Positions 1-6,368 of a DNA stretch of 7,381 bases are shown here, one piece after another. Position 1 is the stretch's first letter. Every line of letters begins with the position of its first letter. This DNA comes from Pseudomonadota bacterium (GTDB lineage: Bacteria; Pseudomonadota; Gammaproteobacteria; Woeseiales; Woeseiaceae), in assembly GCA_027295475.1 (NCBI GenBank), contig JAPUKV010000175.1:1-7381 (forward strand). The letters run 5' to 3'. The position numbers and the translations under genes were made by a program. A model generated the notes under the pieces. The model was not told where the DNA came from and made no database searches. It saw nothing but the letters and a program-made list of their open reading frames with translations.

Positions 1-55
1 TTCGCGGGGGCTGCTATTATACGGCGGCATTTCCAATCCTCAAGCGGAAACTCTA

Positions 56-1384
56 TTGAAAAGCAGCGGGTCTCAAAAACGCAGAAAGCCCAAAATCATT
101 CCCCGCCCGGCCCACAATGTATCGCGGGCAGAAATTTCCAAGAGCGCGCTCAAAGTCCTCTACCGCTTGCACAAGGCGGGATTTCAGGCGTTTCTGGTAG
201 GCGGCAGTGTGCGTGATGCGTTGCTCGAGTTGCATCCGAAGGACTTCGATATTGCGACTAACGCGCACCCCGAAGAGGTCAGGGCCCTGTTCGGCAATTG
301 CCGCCTTATCGGGCGGCGGTTCAGGCTGGCACATATCCGCTTTGGCCGTGAGGTTATCGAAGTTGCGACGTTCAGGGCCCCGGCAGATGGCAATGACAAG
401 CATGTCGATGTGGCGCACGATCACGAGGGCCGAATTCTGCGTGACAATGTTTATGGCAGCATCGACGAAGATGTCTGGCGGCGGGATTTCACGTGCAATG
501 CGCTCTATTACAACATCGCCGATTTCAGCATCTGGGATTATGTCGGTGGTATAAAAGACATCGAAAATCGCAGGATCGTAGTGATCGGCGATGCACGCAA
601 ACGACTTCGTGAAGATCCGGTACGAATGCTTCGTGCGGTGAGATTCGCCGCGAAACTGGATTTCAGGATTGACGCCAAAATCATTGAGGCTATAGGAGGG
701 CTGACGGATCTCCTTGCGAACGTTCCGGCGGCTCGACTTTTTGATGAGTTTCTCAAACTTTTTCAGACGGGATATGCGGAAAAAACGTTTGCATTGCTCA
801 GAAGGCATAAGCTTTTTGCACAACTTTTTCGCGAGACGAATGATGAAATTGAGAGAGACGATAATTTCCTGACGTTTGTAAACGCAGCGCTCAAGAATTC
901 TGACAAACGCGTGGCGGCTGACCAGTCCGTGACGCCCATGTTCCTGATCGGCGTATTTCTCTGGGCGCCGGTGCGTCGCCTGGCCGAAGAACTGCGTTCC
1001 CAGGAGAAGATGTCGGAGGCACAGTCCCTGACAATTGCTGCGTACCAGGTTGCTGGTCAGCAGCAGCCGCGTATCTCACTCCCCAAGCGCTTTACTGCGC
1101 CGATGCGCGAGATGCTCGCACTACAACCGCGGTTCCTGGTTATGAAGGGGAAAAGAGCGCTGAAGCTGCTGGAACATCGCCGTTTTCGTGCAGCTTACGA
1201 TTTCATGATGTTGCGCGTCAGAGTCGGTGAACTCAAAGGTGAGGTCGGCCGGTTTTGGACGGAGGTACAAAAACAAGATGCAGAGCAACGAGCCAGGAGC
1301 TTTGAGATCGGACCCAAACCCGGTACGAAACAGCGCAGGAGGAGGCCGCGCCGGCGGCGAGCGGCACAGGCGAAGCAATCGTGA
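56..1384 (+). CDS. pcnB: Poly(A) polymerase I (PcnB)
   Basis: Adds 3' poly(A) tails to RNA, which promotes RNA decay. It belongs to the class II nucleotidyltransferase superfamily shared with tRNA CCA-adding enzymes. Numbering from the TTG at 56 (442 aa), the nucleotidyltransferase head has LVGGSVRD at 47-54 and the metal-binding D63-F-D65. An E102 in IEVATF is the likely third carboxylate. LIGRRFRLAHI at 84-94 fits the motif used to tell poly(A) polymerases from CCA-adding enzymes. RRDFTCNALYY (142-152), DYVGG (161-165) and REDPVRMLRAVRFAAKL (185-201) follow. The C-terminal tail is very basic (eight Arg among residues 427-435), as is usual for PcnB and likely to contact RNA. The start is uncertain: the frame stays open to the window edge, the TTG has only a weak Shine-Dalgarno sequence, and no in-frame ATG lies between the edge and it. 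The true start may be upstream. Its last bases overlap folK. The identity is secure. Confidence 0.95.
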   Translation: MKSSGSQKRRKPKIIPRPAHNVSRAEISKSALKVLYRLHKAGFQAFLVGGSVRDALLELHPKDFDIATNAHPEEVRALFGNCRLIGRRFRLAHIRFGREVIEVATFRAPADGNDKHVDVAHDHEGRILRDNVYGSIDEDVWRRDFTCNALYYNIADFSIWDYVGGIKDIENRRIVVIGDARKRLREDPVRMLRAVRFAAKLDFRIDAKIIEAIGGLTDLLANVPAARLFDEFLKLFQTGYAEKTFALLRRHKLFAQLFRETNDEIERDDNFLTFVNAALKNSDKRVAADQSVTPMFLIGVFLWAPVRRLAEELRSQEKMSEAQSLTIAAYQVAGQQQPRISLPKRFTAPMREMLALQPRFLVMKGKRALKLLEHRRFRAAYDFMMLRVRVGELKGEVGRFWTEVQKQDAEQRARSFEIGPKPGTKQRRRRPRRRRAAQAKQS

Positions 1385-1890
1385 ATGCCCGGGGCCCGCG
1401 TTGGCGGCCAGCCTATGTTGGTCTTGGCAGTAATCTCGATTCTCCGCGGAAACAGGTGGAGCGGGCCGCCGCGGCGCTCGGCGCTATCGACGCCACGGTA
1501 CTCATAAAGACATCACCACTGTACCGCTCCGCGGCCCTGGACGGCTCGGATCAGCCAGATTACATCAATGCGGTGAGCGCATTGCTCACCCAACTGGATG
1601 CCGCCAGCCTGCTTGGACGTCTGCAGGAGATCGAACGGGCACAGGGGCGGTCGCGCGACGATATCAAGTGGGGGCCACGAATAATCGATCTCGACCTGCT
1701 GGTCTATTCCGGCGCCTCCATTGACGAGAAGGATCTAAAAGTGCCGCACCCGGGCATTAGCCAGCGAAATTTTGTATTGTTGCCTTTGCGCGATATCGCG
1801 CCGCAATTGCAAATTCCGGGGCTGGGCAGTGTGTGCAGTCTTGCTGCAGCCGTAGATACGACAAAACCCCGAATCGAGAAACTGACCTGA
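1381..1890 (+). CDS. folK: 2-amino-4-hydroxy-6-hydroxymethyldihydropteridine pyrophosphokinase (HPPK)
   Basis: Transfers pyrophosphate from ATP to 6-hydroxymethyl-dihydropterin, the step before dihydropteroate synthase in cytosolic folate synthesis. The 169-aa protein is of normal single-domain HPPK length. It begins with the family hallmark AYVGLGSNL (11-19) and has TSPLYRS (44-50), DYINAV (60-65) and the HPPK signature KWGPRIIDLDLL (96-107). Within that signature D103 and D105 correspond to the two Mg-binding aspartates. VPHPGISQRNFVLLPL (120-135) follows, with the conserved His-Pro. The GTG start at 1381 overlaps the pcnB TGA (GTGA), which suggests translational coupling. Its frame is open upstream only to a TGA at 1303-1305, and that stretch holds no ATG, GTG or TTG, so GTG 1381 is effectively the only choice. 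There is no fusion to folB or folP. Confidence 0.95.
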   Translation: MNARGPRWRPAYVGLGSNLDSPRKQVERAAAALGAIDATVLIKTSPLYRSAALDGSDQPDYINAVSALLTQLDAASLLGRLQEIERAQGRSRDDIKWGPRIIDLDLLVYSGASIDEKDLKVPHPGISQRNFVLLPLRDIAPQLQIPGLGSVCSLAAAVDTTKPRIEKLT

Positions 1891-1905
1891 TGAAGTGATG
1901 CCACC

Positions 1906-2580
1906 GTGACAGTCAGAGAAATTAAAAAGAGTGGTGATGCGCCACGCTTCATCGTTGTCGAAGGTCCGATCGGCGTTGGAAAATCCAGCCTGGCAAGGCG
2001 GTTGGCGGATAGTTTTTACGGCGAAGTGGTGCTTGAGCATCTCACGGAAAATCCGTTTCTTGAGCGCTTCTATCGTAGCGGTCGAAGTGCTGCGTTGCCT
2101 GCGCAGTTATTCTTTCTTTTTCAGCGAGCACGCCAGTTAGAGGAGCTTCGCCAGTCCGATATGTTCTCGCCAGTCCGGGTGGCGGACTTCCTGATTGACA
2201 AGGACCGGTTATTCGCCGAATTGAATCTCGATCGCGAGGAACTCGCCTTGTACGAACAGATTTACGAGAAACTGGAAATTGAAGCGCCGGTTCCGGATCT
2301 CGTCATTTATCTACAGGCGACGGTCGATGCCCTGCTGCAAAGAATCGCGAAACGCGGCATACCCTATGAACGCCTGATCGATCGTCGCTATCTGGAAAGG
2401 TTAACGGAAGCTTATGCACGTCACTTCCACAGTTATGATGAGTCGCCGCTTCTGATCGTCAACGCGTCAACCATTGATCCGGTTCATAATGAATCAGATT
2501 ATGAAGAGTTGTTTCAGCAAATTAAGCGGACAACGGGCGGACGGCATTTTTTCAATCCTGCTGCGATCGCGCTCGCCTGA
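1906..2580 (+). CDS. Deoxynucleoside kinase (deoxyadenosine/deoxyguanosine kinase-like)
   Basis: Predicted cytosolic salvage kinase that phosphorylates a deoxynucleoside at the 5' position using a nucleoside triphosphate. The 224-aa protein has a P-loop GPIGVGKSS (20-28) directly after VVE. ENPFLERFY (48-56) and QLFFLFQRARQ (67-77) are typical of the dNK/dGK family substrate pocket. VADFLIDKDRLFA (92-104) stands where relatives carry the (S)DY..KD..FA segment. An Arg-rich lid lies at about 146-156 (R146, R150, R156). The GTG start is set by an in-frame TGA at 1891-1893; no other start codon lies between it and the conserved P-loop apart from a poor ATT. The ribosome binding site is weak. It sits 15 bp after folK and 16 bp before panB, so it is probably co-transcribed. 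From memory, a gene of this family lies at the folK-panB junction in other beta- and gammaproteobacteria. The substrate (dA, dG or other) cannot be read from the sequence, so no symbol is given. Confidence 0.88.
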   Translation: MTVREIKKSGDAPRFIVVEGPIGVGKSSLARRLADSFYGEVVLEHLTENPFLERFYRSGRSAALPAQLFFLFQRARQLEELRQSDMFSPVRVADFLIDKDRLFAELNLDREELALYEQIYEKLEIEAPVPDLVIYLQATVDALLQRIAKRGIPYERLIDRRYLERLTEAYARHFHSYDESPLLIVNASTIDPVHNESDYEELFQQIKRTTGGRHFFNPAAIALA

Positions 2581-2583
2581 ATC

Positions 2584-2587
2584 AGGA
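2584..2587 (+). promoter_or_regulatory. Ribosome binding site of panB
   Basis: AGGA lies nine bases before the ATG at 2597. This supports 2597 over the internal ATG at codon 10 (2624), which has no comparably good Shine-Dalgarno sequence at normal spacing. The longer start gives PanB a short N-terminal extension compared with the E. coli protein. Confidence 0.55.
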
Positions 2588-2596
2588 AAAAAGTGA

Positions 2597-3427
2597 ATGT
2601 ATACGCAGCTTGAACAGCGTGGGATGGCTGAGCCGCCGGTCAACGTGGCGACGCTCGCAAAAATGAAATCGGAGGGTCAGCCAATTGTTTGCCTGACCGC
2701 CTACGACGCCAGTTACGCGGTGCTCGTTGACAAGGCCGGAGTCGATCTGGTGCTTGTCGGCGATTCGCTGGGCATGGTGATTCAGGGGCACGATACGACA
2801 GTCCCTGTGACGGTCTCCGATATCATTTATCACACGCGCAATGTCGCCCGGGGCCTGCGCCGCGCATTCCTCGTATCGGACATGCCCTTCATGAGCTATG
2901 TCGAGCCGGCGCAGGCGCTGGATAACGCCGTGCACATGATGCAGGACGGCGGTGCGATGATGATCAAGCTCGAAGGCGGAGACGGTCAGGTTGAAATCGT
3001 CGAGCATCTGGCCAAGCACGATATTCCGGTCTGTGCACACCTGGGGCTCAAACCGCAGTCGGTGCACAAGATCGGTGGGTTCAAAGTGCAGGGCAGGGAG
3101 CCCGACAAAGCCAAACAGATGATCAAAAGCGCCAGGAAACTGGAGGGGGCCGGCGCGGACCTCTTGTTGCTGGAATGTGTTCCTAACGAGCTTGGCAAAG
3201 CAATCACCGAAGCAGTCCAGGTACCGGTCATCGGCATCGGAGCCGGTCCGTCTGTTGATGGCCAGATACTGGTTCTGTATGACATCCTGGACATTACACA
3301 GGGGCGCACGCCGCGGTTCGTGCAGAATTTCACGGTAGGTCAGCAGTCGCCTCTGGACGCGATCAAAGCTTACGTGCAGGCCGTAAAGGATCGAAAATAT
3401 CCTGCGCCCGAACACTGCTTTTCCTGA
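2597..3427 (+). CDS. panB: 3-methyl-2-oxobutanoate hydroxymethyltransferase (ketopantoate hydroxymethyltransferase)
   Basis: Transfers a hydroxymethyl group from 5,10-methylenetetrahydrofolate to alpha-ketoisovalerate to form ketopantoate, the first committed step to pantothenate and coenzyme A. The 276-aa protein shows the complete PanB barrel. It has LTAYDASYA (33-41), LVGDSLGMV (53-61, with D56 for metal binding and S57), SDMPFMSY (94-101, D95 metal ligand) and IKLEGG (123-128, with K124 and E126). AHLGLKPQSVHKIGGFKVQGR (147-167) follows. LLLECVP (190-196) carries E193, the likely catalytic base. VIGIGAG (211-217) and a DGQILV segment complete the fold. It is about 12 residues longer than E. 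coli PanB because of the N-terminus. panC follows after 9 bp, giving the classic panBC pair. FolK upstream in the same operon serves the folate pool that this enzyme draws on. Confidence 0.97.
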   Translation: MYTQLEQRGMAEPPVNVATLAKMKSEGQPIVCLTAYDASYAVLVDKAGVDLVLVGDSLGMVIQGHDTTVPVTVSDIIYHTRNVARGLRRAFLVSDMPFMSYVEPAQALDNAVHMMQDGGAMMIKLEGGDGQVEIVEHLAKHDIPVCAHLGLKPQSVHKIGGFKVQGREPDKAKQMIKSARKLEGAGADLLLLECVPNELGKAITEAVQVPVIGIGAGPSVDGQILVLYDILDITQGRTPRFVQNFTVGQQSPLDAIKAYVQAVKDRKYPAPEHCFS

Positions 3428-3436
3428 GACAAATAC

Positions 3437-4285
3437 ATGCTAGAAGTCAGTACCAGTGAAGCCTTGCGAGAGCAGCTTGTCGACTGGCGACACAGTGGCG
3501 AGCATATTGCGCTTGTGCCTACCATGGGCAATCTGCATGACGGTCATCTCGGCCTGGTCTCGCTGGCGCGCGAGCATGCCGAGCGTGTTGTCGTGTCGAT
3601 TTTTGTCAATCCAACGCAATTTGGCGAAGGTGACGATTTTGACCAGTATCCGCGTACGCTCGAGCGTGACAGGAGGCGCCTCAAAACGGTCAAAGCCGAC
3701 CTGCTGTTCGTACCCGATGAAGAGACGATGTACCCATTCGGAATCGATAACGCGACGTCGGTTACCGTGCCGGTGATCACTGCGGAATTTTGCGGTGTAT
3801 TCCGACCGGGACACTTTGACGGGGTTACGTCTGTCGTCAGTCGCCTGTTCAGTCTCGTGCAACCGGATGTCGCGATATTCGGGCAAAAGGATTTCCAGCA
3901 GCAATTGGTCATACGACGCCTGGTGGATGACCTTCAACTGCCGATACAGATTGTGTCAGGGGCGACACAACGCGAGGCTGACGGGCTGGCGCTGAGCTCC
4001 CGTAATCAATATCTGAGCGACGAGCAACGGGCGATAGCGCCAACGCTCTACTCTGTCCTGCAAGGCACAGGTAACGACTTGCAGGCGGGCAAACGAAATT
4101 ATGAGGAACTCGAACAGCAGGCGATAGATGCGTTGCGTGATGCCGGTTTTGATCCCGAATATGTCGGCATCCGCCGCGCCGAAAACCTGGAACCCCCCGA
4201 CCGGGATAACGATGAGATCGTAATCCTGGCTGCGGCGCGCCTCGGTACTGCGCGGCTGATCGACAACATCATTGTGGCGATATAG
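3437..4285 (+). CDS. panC: Pantothenate synthetase (pantoate--beta-alanine ligase)
   Basis: Joins pantoate and beta-alanine with ATP, through a pantoyl-adenylate intermediate, to give pantothenate. The 282-aa protein matches the usual length (about 283 in E. coli). It has the HIGH-type nucleotide-binding motif PTMGNLHDGHLGL (28-40, H34 and H37) and VSIFVNPTQFGEGDDF (53-68). RPGHFDGVTSVVSRLF (123-138) and FGQKDFQQQ (148-156) contribute to the active site. READGLALSSRN (179-190) takes the place of the KMSKS loop. A smaller C-terminal domain follows, ending in AARLGTARLIDNI. The ATG start lies 9 bp after the panB stop, with only a weak upstream Shine-Dalgarno sequence, so reinitiation or coupling with panB is likely. 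It is the last gene of the + operon. beta-Alanine would come from PanD, which is not in this window. Confidence 0.97.
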   Translation: MLEVSTSEALREQLVDWRHSGEHIALVPTMGNLHDGHLGLVSLAREHAERVVVSIFVNPTQFGEGDDFDQYPRTLERDRRRLKTVKADLLFVPDEETMYPFGIDNATSVTVPVITAEFCGVFRPGHFDGVTSVVSRLFSLVQPDVAIFGQKDFQQQLVIRRLVDDLQLPIQIVSGATQREADGLALSSRNQYLSDEQRAIAPTLYSVLQGTGNDLQAGKRNYEELEQQAIDALRDAGFDPEYVGIRRAENLEPPDRDNDEIVILAAARLGTARLIDNIIVAI

Positions 4286-4326
4286 CCCGAATGTCCCATC
4301 AGGGCTGGTTCGAACAGACCGGGGTC
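4286..4326. other. Convergent spacer between panC and the polyphosphate kinase gene
   Basis: These 41 bases separate two tail-to-tail genes. Two short inverted repeats are visible. One is AGCCC (4284-4288) with GGGCT (4302-4306) around a 13-base loop. The other is AGACC (4316-4320) with GGTCT (4323-4327), which touches the kinase gene's stop codon and has too small a loop. Neither is followed by a run of T in either direction. I therefore do not call an intrinsic terminator; transcripts may overlap here or end by Rho. Confidence 0.4.
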
Positions 4327-5211
4327 TTATTCTCCATCCGGTCCGGCAAGGTGTATGCGAGCCTCTTCGAATTTCTCCATTTCCTCGGCGGACGGTTGCG
4401 GATAGGCCAGGCCGAGTCCGGAGAGCGCATCCACGATGACCTCGGCGACCCGGGCTCGCATATAGGGCTTGCTGTCCGCCGGAATCGCATACCAGGGTGC
4501 CCAGGAGCGTGACGTCGCGTTCAATGTGGCCTCGTACGCCTGCATGTAGGCATCCCAGTGCGTTCTTTCCGCGATATCGCCCGATTCGAATTTCCAATGC
4601 TTGCCCGGGTCATTAAGCCGCGCCAGTAATCTCTTTTTCTGCTCCTCGCGAGATACGTTCAGCCAGAACTTGAGGATGACCGTACCGTTTCTGGCCAGGT
4701 GCTTTTCCTGGTCGTGAATCGATTCCAGCCGCTCCTCCCAGATTGTGTGCAGGTCGATCTCTCGCGGCAATTTTTGTGATTTCAATAGCGCCGGGTGTAC
4801 ACGGACAACGAGTACTTCTTCGTACTGACTACGATTGAATATGCCGATAAGTCCGCGCTCGGGCAAACAGCGCGAAGTGCGCCACAGAAAATCGTGATCC
4901 AGATCCATTTTGGAAGGTTGTTTGAAATTGAAGACCTGGCAACCCGCAGGATTTATGCCACGCATTACGGCCCGAATCGTGCTGTCTTTGCCGCAAGAGT
5001 CCATGCCCTGGAAAATGATGAGCAAGGCGTGCCGGTCGCTCGCCCAGAGAACCCTCTGCAAATCGTCGAGCCGTTCGATTGCCGTCTCGAGGCGCTTTTT
5101 CATTCGCCACTTTTCAGGGATCGACGGATGGGTCGGTGAATTCGCAACTCTGAAACTGCCATCGAACGGGACAAGATAATCTGTGTGCGTCGTTTCAAAC
5201 ACGTTTTGCAT
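4327..5211 (-). CDS. PPK2-family polyphosphate kinase (polyphosphate:nucleotide phosphotransferase)
   Basis: Predicted to transfer phosphate between inorganic polyphosphate and nucleotides (AMP, ADP or GDP in characterised PPK2 enzymes). From the ATG at 5211 (294 aa) it is a single-domain PPK2. It has IIFQGMDSCGKDSTIR (65-80), containing the Walker A GMDSCGKD, and GINPAGCQVFNFKQPS (85-100). LDHDFLWRTSRCLPERG (104-120) and GIFNRSQYEEVLVVRVHP (123-140) follow, the latter containing the Walker-B-like segment. An Arg/Lys-rich lid region sits around 195-220 (EEQKKRLLARL). Residues SC in the P-loop, where AA or AC is common, and Gln in RSQY, where His is usual in relatives I recall, may tune the substrate. 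The frame stays open upstream to 5298, but a start there would run far into queG and adds non-conserved residues, so 5211 is preferred. An ATG at 5247 is possible. No start has an ideal Shine-Dalgarno sequence, and AAGG abuts the chosen ATG. The start overlaps queG by 17 bp. The substrate class is not assigned. Confidence 0.92.
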   Translation of the reverse strand: MQNVFETTHTDYLVPFDGSFRVANSPTHPSIPEKWRMKKRLETAIERLDDLQRVLWASDRHALLIIFQGMDSCGKDSTIRAVMRGINPAGCQVFNFKQPSKMDLDHDFLWRTSRCLPERGLIGIFNRSQYEEVLVVRVHPALLKSQKLPREIDLHTIWEERLESIHDQEKHLARNGTVILKFWLNVSREEQKKRLLARLNDPGKHWKFESGDIAERTHWDAYMQAYEATLNATSRSWAPWYAIPADSKPYMRARVAEVIVDALSGLGLAYPQPSAEEMEKFEEARIHLAGPDGE

Positions 5212-6316
5212 CCTTGTTTTGATTCTTTCTTTCTTCGGATTCAACATGCTTATGTTGTTGTATGGCCCAGTGCACGTGCTCGTCGACGAGTTCGTCACCC
5301 GTATCGCTCCTGGCGTTCAGGGCATCGATGACCGTGGGGGTTGATTCCGCATTGCCGAGCGCGACGGCGATATTGCGCAGCCATCGTTGATAGCCGATTC
5401 TCCTTATCGCACTGCCTTCGGTCTTGGCAAGCCAGGTCTCTTTGGACCAGCGAAAAAGCTCCGTCAGGTCAATGGTGCTCAGGCCGTGGCGCGGGGCGAA
5501 GTCCGACTCGCCCGTTGCTTGCGCAAACTTGTTCCAGGGACAAAAAATCTGGCAGTCATCGCAACCGTAAATTCGGTTGCCGATCGGTTTGCGAAATTCC
5601 TCCGGGATCGTGCCTTTCAGTTCGATGGTCAGATAGGAAATGCATCGCCGTGCATCGAGTTCGTACGGCCCGACAATCGCTGCGGTCGGGCAGACATCCA
5701 GACAGACCCGGCAACTGCCGCAATGCGATTCTTCCGGTTTGTCGACCGGCAGTGGAAGGTCGGTGTATAACTCGCCGAGGAAAAACCACGAACCGGCGTC
5801 TTTGTTGAGCAAATTCGTGTGTTTGCCTATCCAGCCGAGACCGGCTTTTTCCGCCAGCGGCTTTTCGAGGACGGGAGCGCTGTCGACGAGAACGCGACAG
5901 CCGTGTGCACCCGTGTCGTCTGTAATCTTTCGAGCCAGCGCCTTGAGCCTGCTGCGCAATACTTTGTGATAGTCGCGTCCCAGCGCGTAGCGGGAGATAT
6001 AGGCTTTGGACGGGTGGTCGAGCAGCTCTGCGGGCGTCGCCTGCTCCTCCGGCAGGTAATCCATGCGTACGGAAATGACGCGGACGGTGCCCGGGACCAG
6101 TTCCGCGGGTCGGCTCCGCTTCAAGCCATGCTGGTGCATATAGTGCATTTCGCCGTGGAACTGCCGGGCCAGCCACTGGACCAGGCGCTTCTCGGCCTGC
6201 TGCAGATCGATATCGCTGATGCCTGCCTGCTGAAAACCAAGCTCTTTAGCCCACTCCTTTATACGAATTGCCAGGTCCTGCAGATCGGGCTTGCGGATTT
6301 TACTTATTTGATTCAA
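5195..6316 (-). CDS. queG: Epoxyqueuosine reductase (QueG)
   Basis: Cobalamin- and iron-sulfur-dependent enzyme that reduces epoxyqueuosine to queuosine at position 34 of tRNAs with GUN anticodons, the last step of queuosine synthesis. From the TTG at 6316 it is 373 aa (E. coli QueG is 379). The N-terminal half has LGFQQAGISD (26-35), ISRYALGRDYHK (107-118), VDSAPVLEKPLAEKAGLGW (144-162; D145 matches the catalytic Asp) and a GSWFFLGEL segment. Two [4Fe-4S] clusters are supported by C199, C202, C205 and C209 (CGSCRVCLDVCP), C225 (RRCISYLTIEL) and C252, C255 and C259 (YGCDDCQIFCPWN). The C-terminal part has TEGSAIRRIGYQRWLRNIAVALGN, a HEAT-like region near-identical to E. coli, so the annotation is firm. 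A TTG at 6337 would add seven residues but lies about at or before the predicted transcription start. The gene leads a likely two-gene transcript with the polyphosphate kinase. Confidence 0.97.
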   Translation of the reverse strand: MNQISKIRKPDLQDLAIRIKEWAKELGFQQAGISDIDLQQAEKRLVQWLARQFHGEMHYMHQHGLKRSRPAELVPGTVRVISVRMDYLPEEQATPAELLDHPSKAYISRYALGRDYHKVLRSRLKALARKITDDTGAHGCRVLVDSAPVLEKPLAEKAGLGWIGKHTNLLNKDAGSWFFLGELYTDLPLPVDKPEESHCGSCRVCLDVCPTAAIVGPYELDARRCISYLTIELKGTIPEEFRKPIGNRIYGCDDCQIFCPWNKFAQATGESDFAPRHGLSTIDLTELFRWSKETWLAKTEGSAIRRIGYQRWLRNIAVALGNAESTPTVIDALNARSDTGDELVDEHVHWAIQQHKHVESEERKNQNKDAKRV

Positions 6317-6325
6317 TCGGATGAT

Positions 6326-6329
6326 CCTC
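6326..6329 (-). promoter_or_regulatory. Ribosome binding site deciding the queG start
   Basis: Read on the minus strand, GAGG lies nine bases before the TTG at 6316. It is the only Shine-Dalgarno-like site in the 43-bp divergent spacer and favours TTG 6316 over TTG 6337. No ATG exists upstream of the conserved region, so a TTG initiation codon is likely either way. Confidence 0.5.
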
Positions 6330-6339
6330 GATATCAACC

Positions 6340-6368
6340 AGTATAATCAGACCTTCCCGATGTGTAAC
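6340..6368 (-). promoter_or_regulatory. Candidate sigma70 promoter of queG
   Basis: On the minus strand, GTTACA (plus 6363-6368, 4 of 6 to TTGACA) is followed after exactly 17 bases by TATACT (plus 6340-6345, 5 of 6 to TATAAT). Transcription would begin near plus 6333 and give a leader of roughly 17 nt containing the GAGG ribosome binding site. The -35 lies inside the first codons of nnr. This is a prediction from consensus matching by eye. Confidence 0.45.
6342..6347 (+). promoter_or_regulatory. Candidate -10 element of nnr (TATAAT)
   Basis: A perfect TATAAT on the plus strand lies 12 bases before the nnr ATG at 6360. At normal spacing no -35 resembling TTGACA is seen, and there is no extended -10 TG. 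Transcription from it would start around 6354, leaving a leader of only about 6 nt, so nnr would be nearly leaderless. It overlaps the queG -10 on the other strand. Confidence 0.35.

Noticed and set aside
53..823. 256-codon open frame on the minus strand opposite pcnB
   Set aside because: It lies wholly antisense to a well-conserved gene, has no recognisable motif, and such frames are common opposite GC-rich genes through codon bias.
2582..3415. 277-codon open frame on the minus strand covering nearly all of panB
   Set aside because: It mirrors panB codon structure and its residues look random (many His, Arg and Asp) with no family features. It is a shadow of panB despite its length.
4306..4314. 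GGTTCGAA resembling a tRNA T-loop in the convergent spacer
   Set aside because: No acceptor, D-arm or anticodon stem can be formed around it in the 41-bp spacer and the flanks are coding, so it is a chance match.
4284..4327. Possible intrinsic terminator(s) after panC or the kinase gene
   Set aside because: Only 5-bp arms are present, with one loop too long and one too short, and no T-run follows in either direction.
3956..4597. 213-codon minus-strand frame across the panC end and the kinase gene end
   Set aside because: It spans two genes of opposite orientation that are both confirmed by motifs, and shows no domain of its own.
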